Below the pieces are notes generated by a model that was not told the DNA's origin, made no database searches, and saw nothing but the letters and a program-made list of their open reading frames with translations. A stretch of DNA of 64,000 nucleotides. Origin: Streptomyces sp. A0642 (GTDB lineage: Bacteria > Actinomycetota > Actinomycetes > Streptomycetales > Streptomycetaceae). The stretch is taken from positions 30,978-94,977 of the forward strand of contig NZ_SSBL01000025.1 of assembly GCF_004795105.1 (NCBI RefSeq), written 5' to 3'. This document shows positions 16,002 through 25,496 of this stretch, piece after piece; within the stretch, counting starts at the first letter, position 1, and each line of letters opens with the position of its first letter. The position numbers and the translations under genes are program-made.

Positions 16002-17365
16002 GTACGCAACGCAGGACGGTCGCGGCGGGAGTCGCGATGATGATCGGCGGGGCGGGCATGCTGCTGGCCGCCAGCCCGGCCCAGGCCGCCGACATCTCGT
16101 ACAAGACGGAGTGCATCCCCCCGGCCATCTCCGGACTGCCCCCCGTCCAGGGCACCACCGAGGTGCGGCTGACCGCGCCCGCGCAGGCCAAGGTGGGGGA
16201 CACCGTCGAGGTCGTGTGGAAGACGGTCCGGGCCGCCTCCAGCAACCCCGACGTCCTCGACCTCGACAAGGACACCGTCAAGCCGACCGGCACGATCAAG
16301 CTGGCCGGCGCCGCCACCGGAGACCTGAAGATGGAGGGGCCGCGTCAGAACCCGGCGATCCCCAAGAACAGTCCCATGCTCCTGCCCGACATGAAGGGCT
16401 CGCTGAAGCTGGAGAAGGCGGGCGAGCTGACGCTGACGCCCGACGGGTACAACATCAACGTCTCCAAGCCCCTCTCCACCGACACCAAGTGCTCCCCGAA
16501 GGAGACGGTCCAGCCGGGCGCGACGATCAAGGTCACGGACGGCGGCGGAGGCACCAGCGGGGGCACGACGGCGGGTGGCACGACCTCCGGGGGCACGACG
16601 GCGGGCGGCACGACCTCCGGCGGTACGACGGCGGGCGGCACCACCAGCGGTGGCACGACGACCACGGGAGGGGGCACGACGTCCGGCGGCACGACCGGCG
16701 GCAGCGGCGGGGCCACCGACTTCCCGGGCAGGGAAGTCGTCGTGAACTTCGCCTGCAAGGCGCCGGGCCCGCAGGAGGGGATCGCCTCCAAGGTGACGAT
16801 CAATGCCGAGAAGAAGGGCGGGAGCTACGCGCTGACGGTCAAGACCGCCAAGGGTGTGATGGACAGCCCGGCTCCGCTGCCCGCCGGTGCGCTCAAGCCG
16901 TCCATGAACATCGTCATCGGCGGCGCCGACAAGGGTTCTGTGACCGTCAGGGGGCCGGGGAACCCCGAGCCCCTGGAGACGGGCAAGCCGGTCAGCCTGC
17001 CCGACATGACCGGCACGTACAAGCCGGGCGCCTCCGGCAAGTCCAGCCTCACCCCCGGCGCGCTCACGATCGACGTCATGCTGGGCGGCTCGAAGATCAA
17101 CATCCCGTGCACGGTCAAGGGCGCCCCCGAGGCGTCGCTCGTGCTCGACACCGCGGCGCAGGAGGGCGGCGCCTCCGGCGGCGGATCCACGGCCTCCGGC
17201 GGAGCGGCGGCGGGCGGCACGGCGTCCGGCGGCGGTCTCGCGGCCACCGGGGCCGAGGACAACGGCGCCCTGCGCGCACTCGGCCTGGTCGCCGGCACGG
17301 CGATCCTGCTGGGCGGCGCCGTGTTCACGTTCACCCCGTGGCGCCGGCTGCGCTCGGGCCGGTGA
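15998..17365 (+). CDS. Two-domain surface protein with LAATG sortase signal
   Basis: A 455-residue protein. GTG 15998 overlaps the upstream stop. It has a signal peptide ending SPAQAAD and two related beta domains at about 30-180 and 245-385. The linker between them is a Thr/Gly repeat (TTSGGTTAGG units). The C-terminus has LAATG, a hydrophobic segment and RLRSGR, the typical Streptomyces class E sorting signal. Both domains share GTIKLAGAATGDLKMEGP / NIVIGGADKGSVTVRGP and a PDMxG turn with the LPRTG protein upstream. It was probably formed by domain duplication. Likely wall-anchored; ligand unknown. Confidence 0.75.
   Translation: MSTQRRTVAAGVAMMIGGAGMLLAASPAQAADISYKTECIPPAISGLPPVQGTTEVRLTAPAQAKVGDTVEVVWKTVRAASSNPDVLDLDKDTVKPTGTIKLAGAATGDLKMEGPRQNPAIPKNSPMLLPDMKGSLKLEKAGELTLTPDGYNINVSKPLSTDTKCSPKETVQPGATIKVTDGGGGTSGGTTAGGTTSGGTTAGGTTSGGTTAGGTTSGGTTTTGGGTTSGGTTGGSGGATDFPGREVVVNFACKAPGPQEGIASKVTINAEKKGGSYALTVKTAKGVMDSPAPLPAGALKPSMNIVIGGADKGSVTVRGPGNPEPLETGKPVSLPDMTGTYKPGASGKSSLTPGALTIDVMLGGSKINIPCTVKGAPEASLVLDTAAQEGGASGGGSTASGGAAAGGTASGGGLAATGAEDNGALRALGLVAGTAILLGGAVFTFTPWRRLRSGR
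16555..16705 (+). repeat. In-frame Thr/Gly minisatellite
   Basis: A 30-bp unit (GGCACGACCTCCGGGGGCAC... core) recurs about three times with degenerate partial copies. It encodes TTSGGTTAGG decapeptides that link the two domains of the LAATG protein. Slippage could vary the linker length between strains. Confidence 0.75.
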
Positions 17366-17433
17366 GCTGAACCGGATCCCGTACGCGTACGAAGGCCCGG
17401 CCCGGACGCAGACGGATGGCACGGCACACGAAA

Positions 17434-17467
17434 GGGCCGCCGCACCGTGGAAACGGTGCGGCGGCCC
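17434..17467. terminator. Bidirectional terminator
   Basis: A perfect 15-bp stem (17434-17448 with 17453-17467) capped by a GGAA loop. It lies between the convergent surface-protein operon and the peptide transporter gene. Confidence 0.85.
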
Positions 17468-17487
17468 CTACGCGTGGAACCGGACGG

Positions 17488-18984
17488 TCAGCTCGCGTCG
17501 CTCATGTGCTGCGTGACCTTCCTGCGGTACATCCAGATGCCGATACCGGCGATGACCGCGAGGACCGCCTCGAAGGCGACGGCCCCCGTGGTGTCCAGGT
17601 TGACCCCGACCGGCGTGGACGTGAGCAGACCCGTCAGCGAGTCGCCCGCGGTGACCGCGAGGAACCAGACACCCATCATCTGGGAGCTGTACTTCGCCGG
17701 CGCCATCTTCGTGGTGACCGACAGGCCGACCGGGGAGAGGCAGAGCTCGGCGACCGTCTGGATGAAGTAGATCGCCACCAGCCACATGGGGCTGACCCGG
17801 CCGCCGTTGGCCGCGGTGTCGATCAGCGGGATCATGAAGACGACGAAGGAGATGCCGATCAGCACGAGGCTGGAGGCGAACTTGACGGCGGTGCTCGGCT
17901 CCTTGCCGCGCTTGTTCAGCCACAGCCAGCCCGAGGCGACCACCGGGGCGATCGCCATGATGAAGATCGGGTTCAGCGACTGGTACCAGGACGTCGGGAA
18001 GTCGAAGCCGAGCAGGCTGTTCGTCGTCGAGTGCTCACCGAAGATCGACAGGGTCGAGCCGTTCTGGTCGTAGATCATCCAGAAGACGGCGGCGACCACG
18101 AAGAACCAGATGTAGCCCGACAGCTTGGACTGCTCCGTGTGCGTCAGTTCCTTGTCGCGCTTCATGCGCACCAGGACCGCGATCGGGATGACCAGACCGG
18201 CGATGCTGAGCGGCACCGTGGCCCAGTCGGCGAAGTTGCCGGTGATGGCGAGCAGGCCGTAGAGGACCGCCGCGACGATCAGCCAGATGAGGCCCTTGCG
18301 CAGGACGGAGCGCTTCTCCTGCTCCGTCGCCGGAGTGGAGACGACATCGCTCTCCGGGCTCAGGTGGCGGGTGCCGAGCAGGAACTGGGCGAGACCCAGG
18401 GCCATGCCGACCGCGGCGAGCGCGAAGCCGAAGTGCCAGTTGACGTTCTCGCCGATGCTGCCGATGGTCAGCGGGGCGAGGAAGGCGCCGAGGTTGATGC
18501 CGATGTAGAAGAGCGTGAAGCCACCGTCACGGCGCGGATCCTCCGGGCCCTTGTAGAGGTGCCCGACCATCGTGGAGATGTTCGCCTTCAGCAGCCCGGA
18601 GCCGAGCGCGACGAGGGCGAGTCCCAGGAAGAAGGAGGCCGAGTTGGGCACGGCGAGGGTGATGTGGCCGAGGATGACGACACCGCCACCGATGGCGACC
18701 GTCCTGCGCGGCCCCCAGAAGCGGTCGGCCACCCAGCCGCCGGGCATGGCGAGCAGGTAGACCATCGCCATGTAGACGGAGTAGATGGCCGTGGCCGTGG
18801 TGGCATTCATGTGCATGCCGCCGGGCGCGATCAGGTACAGCGGGAGCAGTGCCTTCATGCCGTAGAAGCTGTAGCGCTCCCACATCTCGGTCATGAAGAG
18901 CGTCGCCAGGCCGCGGGGGTGGCCGAAGAAGGTCTTCTCGCCGACCGCGGTGCTCGCGGGGTCCTTCGTCAGGCTGGACGCCAT
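17488..18984 (-). CDS. POT/PTR family proton-coupled peptide transporter
   Basis: A 498-residue MFS protein with about 14 predicted membrane helices. Hallmarks are EMWERYSFYGMKALLPLYL (the ExxERFxYY proton-coupling motif in helix 1), the PTR2 signatures ALGSGLLKANISTMVGHLY and GFTLFYIGINLGAFLAP, and late helices with LCLSPVGLSVTTKMAP. Members import di- and tripeptides with protons across the cytoplasmic membrane. ATG 18984 has AAGGA upstream; the longer frame from 19125 has no support. Divergent from a two-component system that may or may not control it. Confidence 0.92.
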   Translation of the reverse strand: MASSLTKDPASTAVGEKTFFGHPRGLATLFMTEMWERYSFYGMKALLPLYLIAPGGMHMNATTATAIYSVYMAMVYLLAMPGGWVADRFWGPRRTVAIGGGVVILGHITLAVPNSASFFLGLALVALGSGLLKANISTMVGHLYKGPEDPRRDGGFTLFYIGINLGAFLAPLTIGSIGENVNWHFGFALAAVGMALGLAQFLLGTRHLSPESDVVSTPATEQEKRSVLRKGLIWLIVAAVLYGLLAITGNFADWATVPLSIAGLVIPIAVLVRMKRDKELTHTEQSKLSGYIWFFVVAAVFWMIYDQNGSTLSIFGEHSTTNSLLGFDFPTSWYQSLNPIFIMAIAPVVASGWLWLNKRGKEPSTAVKFASSLVLIGISFVVFMIPLIDTAANGGRVSPMWLVAIYFIQTVAELCLSPVGLSVTTKMAPAKYSSQMMGVWFLAVTAGDSLTGLLTSTPVGVNLDTTGAVAFEAVLAVIAGIGIWMYRRKVTQHMSDAS

Positions 18985-19407
18985 GATCGATCCTTGCTTG
19001 CTCGGGACGCGTCGCCTCGTGAGCCGTACGCGCCCGGTGGGGGGAGGCCGGCACCGGCACGGGAACGCCACCGTGCCGGGATCCACGCCCGGAGCGCCTT
19101 CATCGGCGTACCGGGCCCGGCCCACAGGTCATTCACTGAAATGAATCCGGACTGGCGGGTACCAGCCCTGCACAGGAAGAAGGACCTTCGGCGCTCATAG
19201 CTGCTCAAAGGTCCTTCAGTAGTGCAACAGGCGTTGAAACACCATACGACACGACAGAGCGGCATATGGAAGGACTTGAGACATGGATCACAGGTCCGGG
19301 CGCAACCACACTCCCATATTCGAAGGTCTGACAAGGAACGGGTCGCAGACCCGCAGGGCTTCCGGATCACCTCACTCGTTGTCGTCCGCGCGGACTACCA
19401 TCACTCC
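18985..19407. other. Divergent intergenic region, peptide transporter/response regulator
   Basis: A 423-bp gap with three dyads. CCGGCACGG-8-CCGTGCCGG (19054-19079) would be in the transporter leader. ATTCA-6-TGAAT (19131-19146) is a possible operator. GAAGGACCTT-19-AAGGTCCTTC (19179-19217) is a third. A further GAAGGACTT occurs near 19269. No ORF is convincing. The only assignable promoter element is the TACCAT box next to the response-regulator start. Confidence 0.5.
19396..19407 (+). promoter_or_regulatory. -10 box for a probable leaderless response-regulator mRNA
   Basis: TACCAT (19396-19401) ends six bases before ATG 19408 and no Shine-Dalgarno sequence precedes the start. Transcription would begin at or next to the A of ATG. 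Confidence 0.5.
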
Positions 19408-20085
<678 letters not shown>

Positions 20086-20100
20086 CGTACAGAAGCAGTC

Positions 20101-21366
20101 ATGCGCCGACGCCTGATCAACTCCACCCTCGCCGTGGTGCTCGTGGTGATCGCCGTCTTCGGCGTCTCCCTCGTCATCGTCGAGACCCGCACCATCAGCA
20201 ACAGCGCCCAGGAGAGCGTCGACTCCGAGGCGCTGCGGCTGATCAGCGTGATCGAGAGCCGGCTCCTGGGCGCCGAACGGATCAACCCCGGCGTGCTGGC
20301 CGAGCAGATCGACGACAAGCGCTACGCACTGATCAAGATGCCCGGCCGCGCCCCCATCGAGGTGGGCGACCGCCCCAGCGGCAGCGTGATCAGCGCCACG
20401 GAGGAGGGCGAACACGGTGAGAAGGTCACCGTCGAGGAGTCCCGCTCCTCCGTCACCCGCGAAGTCGGCCGCACCCTGATGATCATCGGCGCGGTGGCGC
20501 TGCTGGCCATCGTCTCCGCCGTGCTCCTGGCCGTACGCCAGGCCAACAAACTGGCCTCGCCGCTCACCGACCTCGCCGAGACCGCGGAACGCCTGGGGTC
20601 GGGCGACCCGCGCCCGCGCCACAAGCGGTACGGGGTGCCGGAGCTCGACCGGGTCGCCGACGTCCTGGACTCCTCGGCGGAACGCATCGCCCGGATGCTC
20701 ACCGCGGAGCGCCGGCTCGCCGCCGACGCCTCCCACCAGCTCCGCACGCCGCTCACCGCGCTCTCCATGCGGATCGAGGAGATCTCCGTCACGGACGACC
20801 CCGAGACCGTGAAGGAGGAGGCGAACATCGCCCTCACCCAGGTCGAGCGGCTCACGGACGTCGTCCAGCGGCTGCTGACCAACGCCCGGGACCCGCGGAC
20901 CGGCTCCGCCGTCGTCTTCGACCTCGACGAGATCATCAAGCAGCAGATCGAGGAATGGCGCCCGGCCTACCGCAGCGAGGGGCGGGCCGTCGTCTGCTCC
21001 GGCAAGCACGGGCTGCGCGCCGTGGGCACACCGGGCGCGGTCGCCCAGGTGCTCGCCGCCCTGATCGAGAACGCCCTCATGCACGGCGGCGGGACGGTCG
21101 CGCTGCGTACCCGCGTCACCGGAAACCAGGCGGTCATCGAGGTGACGGACGAGGGTCCGGGCGTCCCCGCCGACCTGGGCGCACGGATCTTCGAGCGGAC
21201 CATCAGCGGCCGCAACTCCACGGGCATCGGCCTCGCGGTGGCCCGCGACCTCGCGGAAGCGGACGGCGGCCGTCTCGAACTGCTCCAGCAGCAGCCCCCG
21301 GTCTTCGCGCTGTTCCTCAGCCAGGTGGCCCTGGACCGGGGGGAGCCGGAACGCCCGGTGAGGTGA
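20101..21366 (+). CDS. Sensor histidine kinase
   Basis: A 421-residue membrane kinase. TM1 is at residues 8-28, a short extracytoplasmic loop runs from about 29 to 122, and TM2 is at 124-145 (TLMIIGAVALLAIVSAVLL). A HAMP-like segment follows, then the H box ASHQLRTPLTALSM with phosphoacceptor His212. The ATPase domain has N box LAALIENALMHG, G1 VTDEGPGVP, and G2 STGIGLAVARDLA. The extracytoplasmic sensor (about 95 residues) has no recognisable domain. It meets the GtrA gene tail to tail with only 4 bp between stops. Confidence 0.92.
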   Translation: MRRRLINSTLAVVLVVIAVFGVSLVIVETRTISNSAQESVDSEALRLISVIESRLLGAERINPGVLAEQIDDKRYALIKMPGRAPIEVGDRPSGSVISATEEGEHGEKVTVEESRSSVTREVGRTLMIIGAVALLAIVSAVLLAVRQANKLASPLTDLAETAERLGSGDPRPRHKRYGVPELDRVADVLDSSAERIARMLTAERRLAADASHQLRTPLTALSMRIEEISVTDDPETVKEEANIALTQVERLTDVVQRLLTNARDPRTGSAVVFDLDEIIKQQIEEWRPAYRSEGRAVVCSGKHGLRAVGTPGAVAQVLAALIENALMHGGGTVALRTRVTGNQAVIEVTDEGPGVPADLGARIFERTISGRNSTGIGLAVARDLAEADGGRLELLQQQPPVFALFLSQVALDRGEPERPVR

Positions 21367-21370
21367 GCCG

Positions 21371-21982
21371 TTACCGCCGCGCCGGGTCCGCCTCGGCGCG
21401 TACGGCGGCGGCCTGGGCAGGAGCGGGTACCGGGACGGCGCGCCCCTGCGCGACGCCCTCCGTGGTCACGACGCCTTTGTCGGGCAGCGCCTCCCCGTCG
21501 GCCGGCGGAACGTCGGCCGACGCCTCTCCGGCGGGCAGCGTCTCCCCGTCGGGCAGCGCCCGGAAGACCCATGTGCGGTAGGACCAGAAGCGGAACAGCG
21601 TCGCGATGCCGATTCCGACGATCTTGAAGACGTTGCTCTGGACCGGCGTGTCCCAGCCGAATCCGTACGTCGCCGCGTACAGCACACCCGTCTCGATGAC
21701 CGCACCGACCACGCTGAACAGCAGGAACAGCGTCAGCTCCCGGGTCCGGCCGGTCTTGTCGCGGTCCCGGTACGTCCAGTAGCGGAAGCCGACGTAGTTG
21801 CAGAGGATCGCGACGAGAGTGGCCAGCAGACCCGCTCGCACCGTCGGGATGTCCGTGTAGCGCCACAGCAGGTTGGAAACGGCGATATTGACGACCAGGC
21901 CGACCGCGCCGACCACGCCGAACTTGGCCACCTCCCGGGCCAGCAGATCCAGCCGGACCCGCAATGCGCCCCGTTCGCTCAT
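21371..21982 (-). CDS. GtrA family membrane protein
   Basis: A 203-residue protein with four predicted helices in residues 20-140. It begins VAKFGVVGAVGLVVNIAVS, then has CNYVGFRYWTYRDR and a second NVFKIVGIGIATLFRFWSYRTWVF, the repeated R(Y/F)W(T/S)YR pattern of GtrA proteins. Family members are thought to assist flipping of lipid-linked sugars used in polysaccharide or teichoic acid modification. The last 55 residues are an Ala/Pro/Asp-rich disordered tail. A plausible partner for the glycosyltransferases elsewhere in the window. Confidence 0.85.
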   Translation of the reverse strand: MSERGALRVRLDLLAREVAKFGVVGAVGLVVNIAVSNLLWRYTDIPTVRAGLLATLVAILCNYVGFRYWTYRDRDKTGRTRELTLFLLFSVVGAVIETGVLYAATYGFGWDTPVQSNVFKIVGIGIATLFRFWSYRTWVFRALPDGETLPAGEASADVPPADGEALPDKGVVTTEGVAQGRAVPVPAPAQAAAVRAEADPARR

Positions 21983-22189
21983 GGTGATCGCTCAGCCCGT
22001 CTGTCGGTCCTGCTTCGAGTTCGGGTTCGGTCCCGTCAACCCAGCCATGCTAACCAGGCGGCCCGTCGGCTGCCCGTGAGTACGCGGACGGGCGCGGGGG
22101 GCCGTGACACACCCGTGGCCCGCCCGGGACCCCCGGACCGGCCACGGGGCGCCGACGGGGCATCGTCCGACGGTCCCGCGGGGTGCGGA

Positions 22190-22201
22190 TACCCTGGAGG
22201 A
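22190..22201 (+). promoter_or_regulatory. -10 box for a probable leaderless purK mRNA
   Basis: TACCCT (22190-22195) ends six bases before GTG 22202. A GGAGG lies only one base from the GTG, too close for normal initiation. Confidence 0.5.
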
Positions 22202-23341
22202 GTGACGTTCCCGGTAGTCGGCATGGTCGGTGGCGGTCAGCTCGCCCGTATGACCCACGAGGCGGGCATCCCCCTCGGCATCAAGTTCAAGCTCCTCAGT
22301 GACACCGCTCAGGACTCGGCGGCCCAGGTGGTGAGCGAAGTCGTCGTCGGCGACTATCGCGACCTGGACACGCTGCGCGCCTTCGCGCGCGGCTGTGACG
22401 TGATCACGTTCGATCACGAGCACGTGCCCACCGAGCATCTGCGGGCCCTGGAGGCGGACGGCATCCCCGTGCGCCCCGGCCCCGACGCGCTGGTGCACGC
22501 CCAGGACAAGGGGGTGATGCGCGCGAAGCTCACCGAGATCGGCGCGCCCTGCCCCCGCCACCGCATCGTGGAGGACCCGGCCGACGCCGCGGCCTTCGCC
22601 GAGGAGGTGGGCGGCTTCCCGGTCATCCTCAAGACCGTGCGCGGCGGCTACGACGGCAAGGGCGTGTGGGTGGTCCGCTCCGAGGCGGACGCGGCCGACC
22701 CCTTCCGGGCGGGTGTCCCCGTCCTCGCCGAGGAGAAGGTCGACTTCGCACGGGAGCTGGCGGCCAACATCGTCCGCTCGCCGCACGGCCAGGCCGTCGC
22801 CTACCCGGTCGTGGAGTCCGTCCAGGTCGACGGCGTCTGCGACACGGTCATCGCCCCGGCCCCCGGCCTGAGCGAGGACCTCGCCGGACAGGCCCAGCAG
22901 CTCGCCCTCCGCATCGCCGCCGAACTCGGCGTCGTCGGCCACCTCGCCGTCGAACTGTTCGAGACCCGCGACGGGCAGATCCTCGTCAACGAACTGGCGA
23001 TGCGCCCGCACAACTCCGGGCACTGGACGCAGGACGGCGCGATCACCTCGCAGTTCGCCAACCACGTCCGGGCCGTCCTGGACCTCCCGCTCGGCGATCC
23101 CCGCCCGCGCGCCCCCTGGACGGTCATGTCCAACGTGCTGGGCGGCGACTTCCCGGACATGTACCAGGCCTACCTGCACTGCATGGCCCGCGACCCGCAG
23201 CTCAAGATCCACATGTACGGCAAGGACGTGAAGCCCGGCCGGAAGGTCGGCCACGTCAACACCTACGGCGACGACCTGGCGGACGTGCGGGAGCGCGCCC
23301 GGCACGCGGCCGACTACCTGCGAGGAACGATCACCGAATGA
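22202..23341 (+). CDS. purK: 5-(carboxyamino)imidazole ribonucleotide synthase
   Basis: A 379-residue ATP-grasp enzyme. It carboxylates aminoimidazole ribonucleotide with bicarbonate and ATP to give N5-CAIR in purine synthesis. It has VVGMVGGGQLARMTHEAGI at the N-terminus, the ATP-grasp lid VGGFPVILKTVRGGYDGKG, and LVNELAMRPHNSGHWT near the metal site. GTG 22202 is the start that fits family length; the frame extends to 22076 without support. ATGA overlap couples it to purE, the next enzyme. Confidence 0.95.
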   Translation: MTFPVVGMVGGGQLARMTHEAGIPLGIKFKLLSDTAQDSAAQVVSEVVVGDYRDLDTLRAFARGCDVITFDHEHVPTEHLRALEADGIPVRPGPDALVHAQDKGVMRAKLTEIGAPCPRHRIVEDPADAAAFAEEVGGFPVILKTVRGGYDGKGVWVVRSEADAADPFRAGVPVLAEEKVDFARELAANIVRSPHGQAVAYPVVESVQVDGVCDTVIAPAPGLSEDLAGQAQQLALRIAAELGVVGHLAVELFETRDGQILVNELAMRPHNSGHWTQDGAITSQFANHVRAVLDLPLGDPRPRAPWTVMSNVLGGDFPDMYQAYLHCMARDPQLKIHMYGKDVKPGRKVGHVNTYGDDLADVRERARHAADYLRGTITE

Positions 23342-23874
23342 CCGCACAAGGCTCCGCCCCCGTCGTCGGCATCGTCATGGGCTCGGACTCCGACTGGCCC
23401 GTCATGGAAGCCGCGGCGAAGGCGCTGGACGAGTTCGAGATCCCGTACGAGGTCGACGTCGTCTCGGCCCACCGCATGCCGCGCGAAATGATCGCGTACG
23501 GCGAGAACGCCGCGGGCCGGGGCCTCCGGGCGATCATCGCCGGTGCGGGCGGCGCCGCCCACCTGCCCGGCATGCTGGCCTCCGTCACCCCGCTGCCCGT
23601 CATCGGTGTGCCGGTCCCGCTGAAGTACCTGGACGGCATGGACAGCCTCATGTCCATCGTGCAGATGCCCGCCGGCATCCCCGTCGCCACCGTCTCCATC
23701 GCCGGCGCGCGCAACGCGGGCCTGCTGGCCGTCCGCATGCTCGCCGCCCACGACGCCGAGCTGCGGAACCGCATGACGGAGTTCCTCTCCGACCTGAACG
23801 ACCAGGCCACCGAGAAGGGCAAGCGCCTGCGCAGCAAGGCCGGCAACCCCGACACCTTCGGCTTCGGGAAGTAG
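23338..23874 (+). CDS. purE: N5-carboxyaminoimidazole ribonucleotide mutase
   Basis: A 178-residue enzyme that converts N5-CAIR to CAIR. Class I PurE motifs are all present: VGIVMGSDSDWPVME, VVSAHRMPREM, AGAGGAAHLPGMLAS and GVPVPLKYLDGMDSL, with VPVATVSI-type residues later. The His in SAHR is the catalytic acid-base. ATG 23338 overlaps the purK stop. The pair supplies the two-step carboxylation typical of bacteria. Confidence 0.96.
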   Translation: MTAQGSAPVVGIVMGSDSDWPVMEAAAKALDEFEIPYEVDVVSAHRMPREMIAYGENAAGRGLRAIIAGAGGAAHLPGMLASVTPLPVIGVPVPLKYLDGMDSLMSIVQMPAGIPVATVSIAGARNAGLLAVRMLAAHDAELRNRMTEFLSDLNDQATEKGKRLRSKAGNPDTFGFGK

Positions 23875-23879
23875 GAACC

Positions 23880-25076
23880 GTGACGGACCGACTGGACCGG
23901 GCCCGGGCACTCCTCGCGGAGTACCCCGTCGTCGACGGCCACAACGACCTGCCGTGGGCGCTGCGCGAGCAGGTCGGCTACGACCTGGACGCCCGCGACA
24001 TCGCCACCGACCAGTCGGCCCACCTCCACACCGACATCCCCCGGCTGCGCGCCGGGGGAGTCGGAGCCCAGTTCTGGTCCGTGTACGTACGGTCCGACAT
24101 GGCGGGCGACACCGCCGTCGCCGCCACCCTGGAACAGATCGACGCCGTCGCCGAACTGCTGGAACGCCACCCCGCCGACCTGCGCCGCGCCCTGACGGCC
24201 GACGACATGGAGGCGGCCCGCTCCGAGGGCCGGATCGCCTCCCTGATGGGGGCCGAGGGCGGCCACTCCATCCACAACTCGCTGGGCACCCTGCGCGCCC
24301 TGCACGCTCTGGGCGTCCGCTACATGACGCTCACCCACAACGACAACATCGCCTGGGCGGACTCGGCGACGGACGCCCCGGGCGTCGGCGGCCTCTCCCC
24401 GTTCGGCCACGAGGTCGTACGGGAGATGAACCGGACCGGCATGCTGGTGGACCTCTCGCACGTCGCGGCGACGACGATGCGCGACGCGCTCGCCACCTCG
24501 ACCGCGCCGGTGATGTTCTCGCACTCCTCGGCGCGGGCGGTCTGCGACCACCCGCGCAACATCCCCGACGACGTCCTCGCACAGCTCCCGGCCAACGGGG
24601 GCATCGCCATGGCGACCTTCGTGCCGAAGTTCGTGCTGCCGGAGGCCGTCGCCTGGACGAACGCCGCGGACGCCAACATGCGGGACCACGGACTGCACCA
24701 CCTGGACACCACCGAGCGGGCGATGAAGATCCACGCCGCGTTCGAGGCGGCCCACCCCCGCCCGAGGGCGACGGTGGCCACGATCGCCGACCACCTCGAC
24801 CACATGCGCGAGGTCGCCGGGGCCGACCACATCGGCATCGGCGGCGACTACGACGGCACCGCGTTCCTCCCGCAGGGCCTCGAAGACGTCGCCGGCTATC
24901 CGAACCTGATCGCGGAGCTCCTGGGCCGCGGCTGGTCGACCGCCGACCTCGCCAAGCTCACCTGGCAGAACGCGGTGCGGGTGCTGCGCGCCGCCGAGGA
25001 CGTGGCCCGGGACCTGCAGGCCCGCCGCGCCCCGTCCCACGCCACGATCGAGCAGCTGGACGCCCCGGGGGCCTGA
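23880..25076 (+). CDS. Peptidase family M19 membrane-dipeptidase-type enzyme
   Basis: A 398-residue zinc dipeptidase. Metal and active-site motifs are VVDGHNDLPWALR (His-x-Asp), the bridging Glu in LMGAEGGHSI, LVDLSHVAATTM, FSHSSARAVCDHPRN and GIGGDYDGT. GTG 23880 follows purE by five bases, so it is probably cotranscribed. The soluble streptomycete homologues, as I recall, hydrolyse L-Xaa-D-Xaa dipeptides, consistent with turnover of cell-wall peptides, but the natural substrate is uncertain. No signal peptide is visible, so it is likely cytoplasmic. Confidence 0.9.
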   Translation: MTDRLDRARALLAEYPVVDGHNDLPWALREQVGYDLDARDIATDQSAHLHTDIPRLRAGGVGAQFWSVYVRSDMAGDTAVAATLEQIDAVAELLERHPADLRRALTADDMEAARSEGRIASLMGAEGGHSIHNSLGTLRALHALGVRYMTLTHNDNIAWADSATDAPGVGGLSPFGHEVVREMNRTGMLVDLSHVAATTMRDALATSTAPVMFSHSSARAVCDHPRNIPDDVLAQLPANGGIAMATFVPKFVLPEAVAWTNAADANMRDHGLHHLDTTERAMKIHAAFEAAHPRPRATVATIADHLDHMREVAGADHIGIGGDYDGTAFLPQGLEDVAGYPNLIAELLGRGWSTADLAKLTWQNAVRVLRAAEDVARDLQARRAPSHATIEQLDAPGA

Positions 25077-25100
25077 GCCCTCGGGGCGGCCGCGCGCGTC

Positions 25101-25460
25101 TCAGCCGGCGCAGAGACAGAACGGGTGCCCCGCCGGATCGGCGTAGACCCGGAAGGTCCGCTCCCGGTCCTCCGCGTCGAGCACCGTCGCTCCCAGCGCC
25201 AGCACCTCCTTCTCGGCCGCGTCGAGGTCCGGCACGGTCAGATCCAGATGGAACTGCTGCGACGCGTCCGGACGCGGCCACTGCGGCGGTACGAATCCGG
25301 GCGCGGCCTGGAAGGCGAGCGGCGTGCCGGTGACTCCGGCGAGATCCACCCAGTCCTCGTGCCGCTCGGCCCTCCCGCCGAGCAGTCCGACGTAGAAACC
25401 GGCCAGGGCGACGGGGTCGGGGCAGTCCAGGACGACGGAGCCCAGCTTGGCTACGGCCAT
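25101..25460 (-). CDS. VOC (glyoxalase/bleomycin-resistance) family protein
   Basis: A 119-residue protein with the paired beta-alpha-beta-beta-beta fold. It begins LGSVVLDCPDPVALAGFYVGLLGG, has FHLDLTVPDLDAAEKEVLALG at the second repeat and ends VYADPAGHPFCLC. The pattern matches the large actinobacterial glyoxalase-like subgroup of unknown substrate. Only a subset of metal ligands (His in FHLDLTV, Cys/His near the end) is seen. It is divergent from the CGNR gene across a short region with a perfect inverted repeat. Confidence 0.85.
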   Translation of the reverse strand: MAVAKLGSVVLDCPDPVALAGFYVGLLGGRAERHEDWVDLAGVTGTPLAFQAAPGFVPPQWPRPDASQQFHLDLTVPDLDAAEKEVLALGATVLDAEDRERTFRVYADPAGHPFCLCAG

Positions 25461-25496
25461 GACGTTCTCTCCTCGGTCAGGTGCGGACAGGTGGTT

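Noticed and set aside
23880..25076. Secreted dipeptidase
   Set aside because: No signal peptide or lipobox is visible at the N-terminus, so a cytoplasmic location was preferred.
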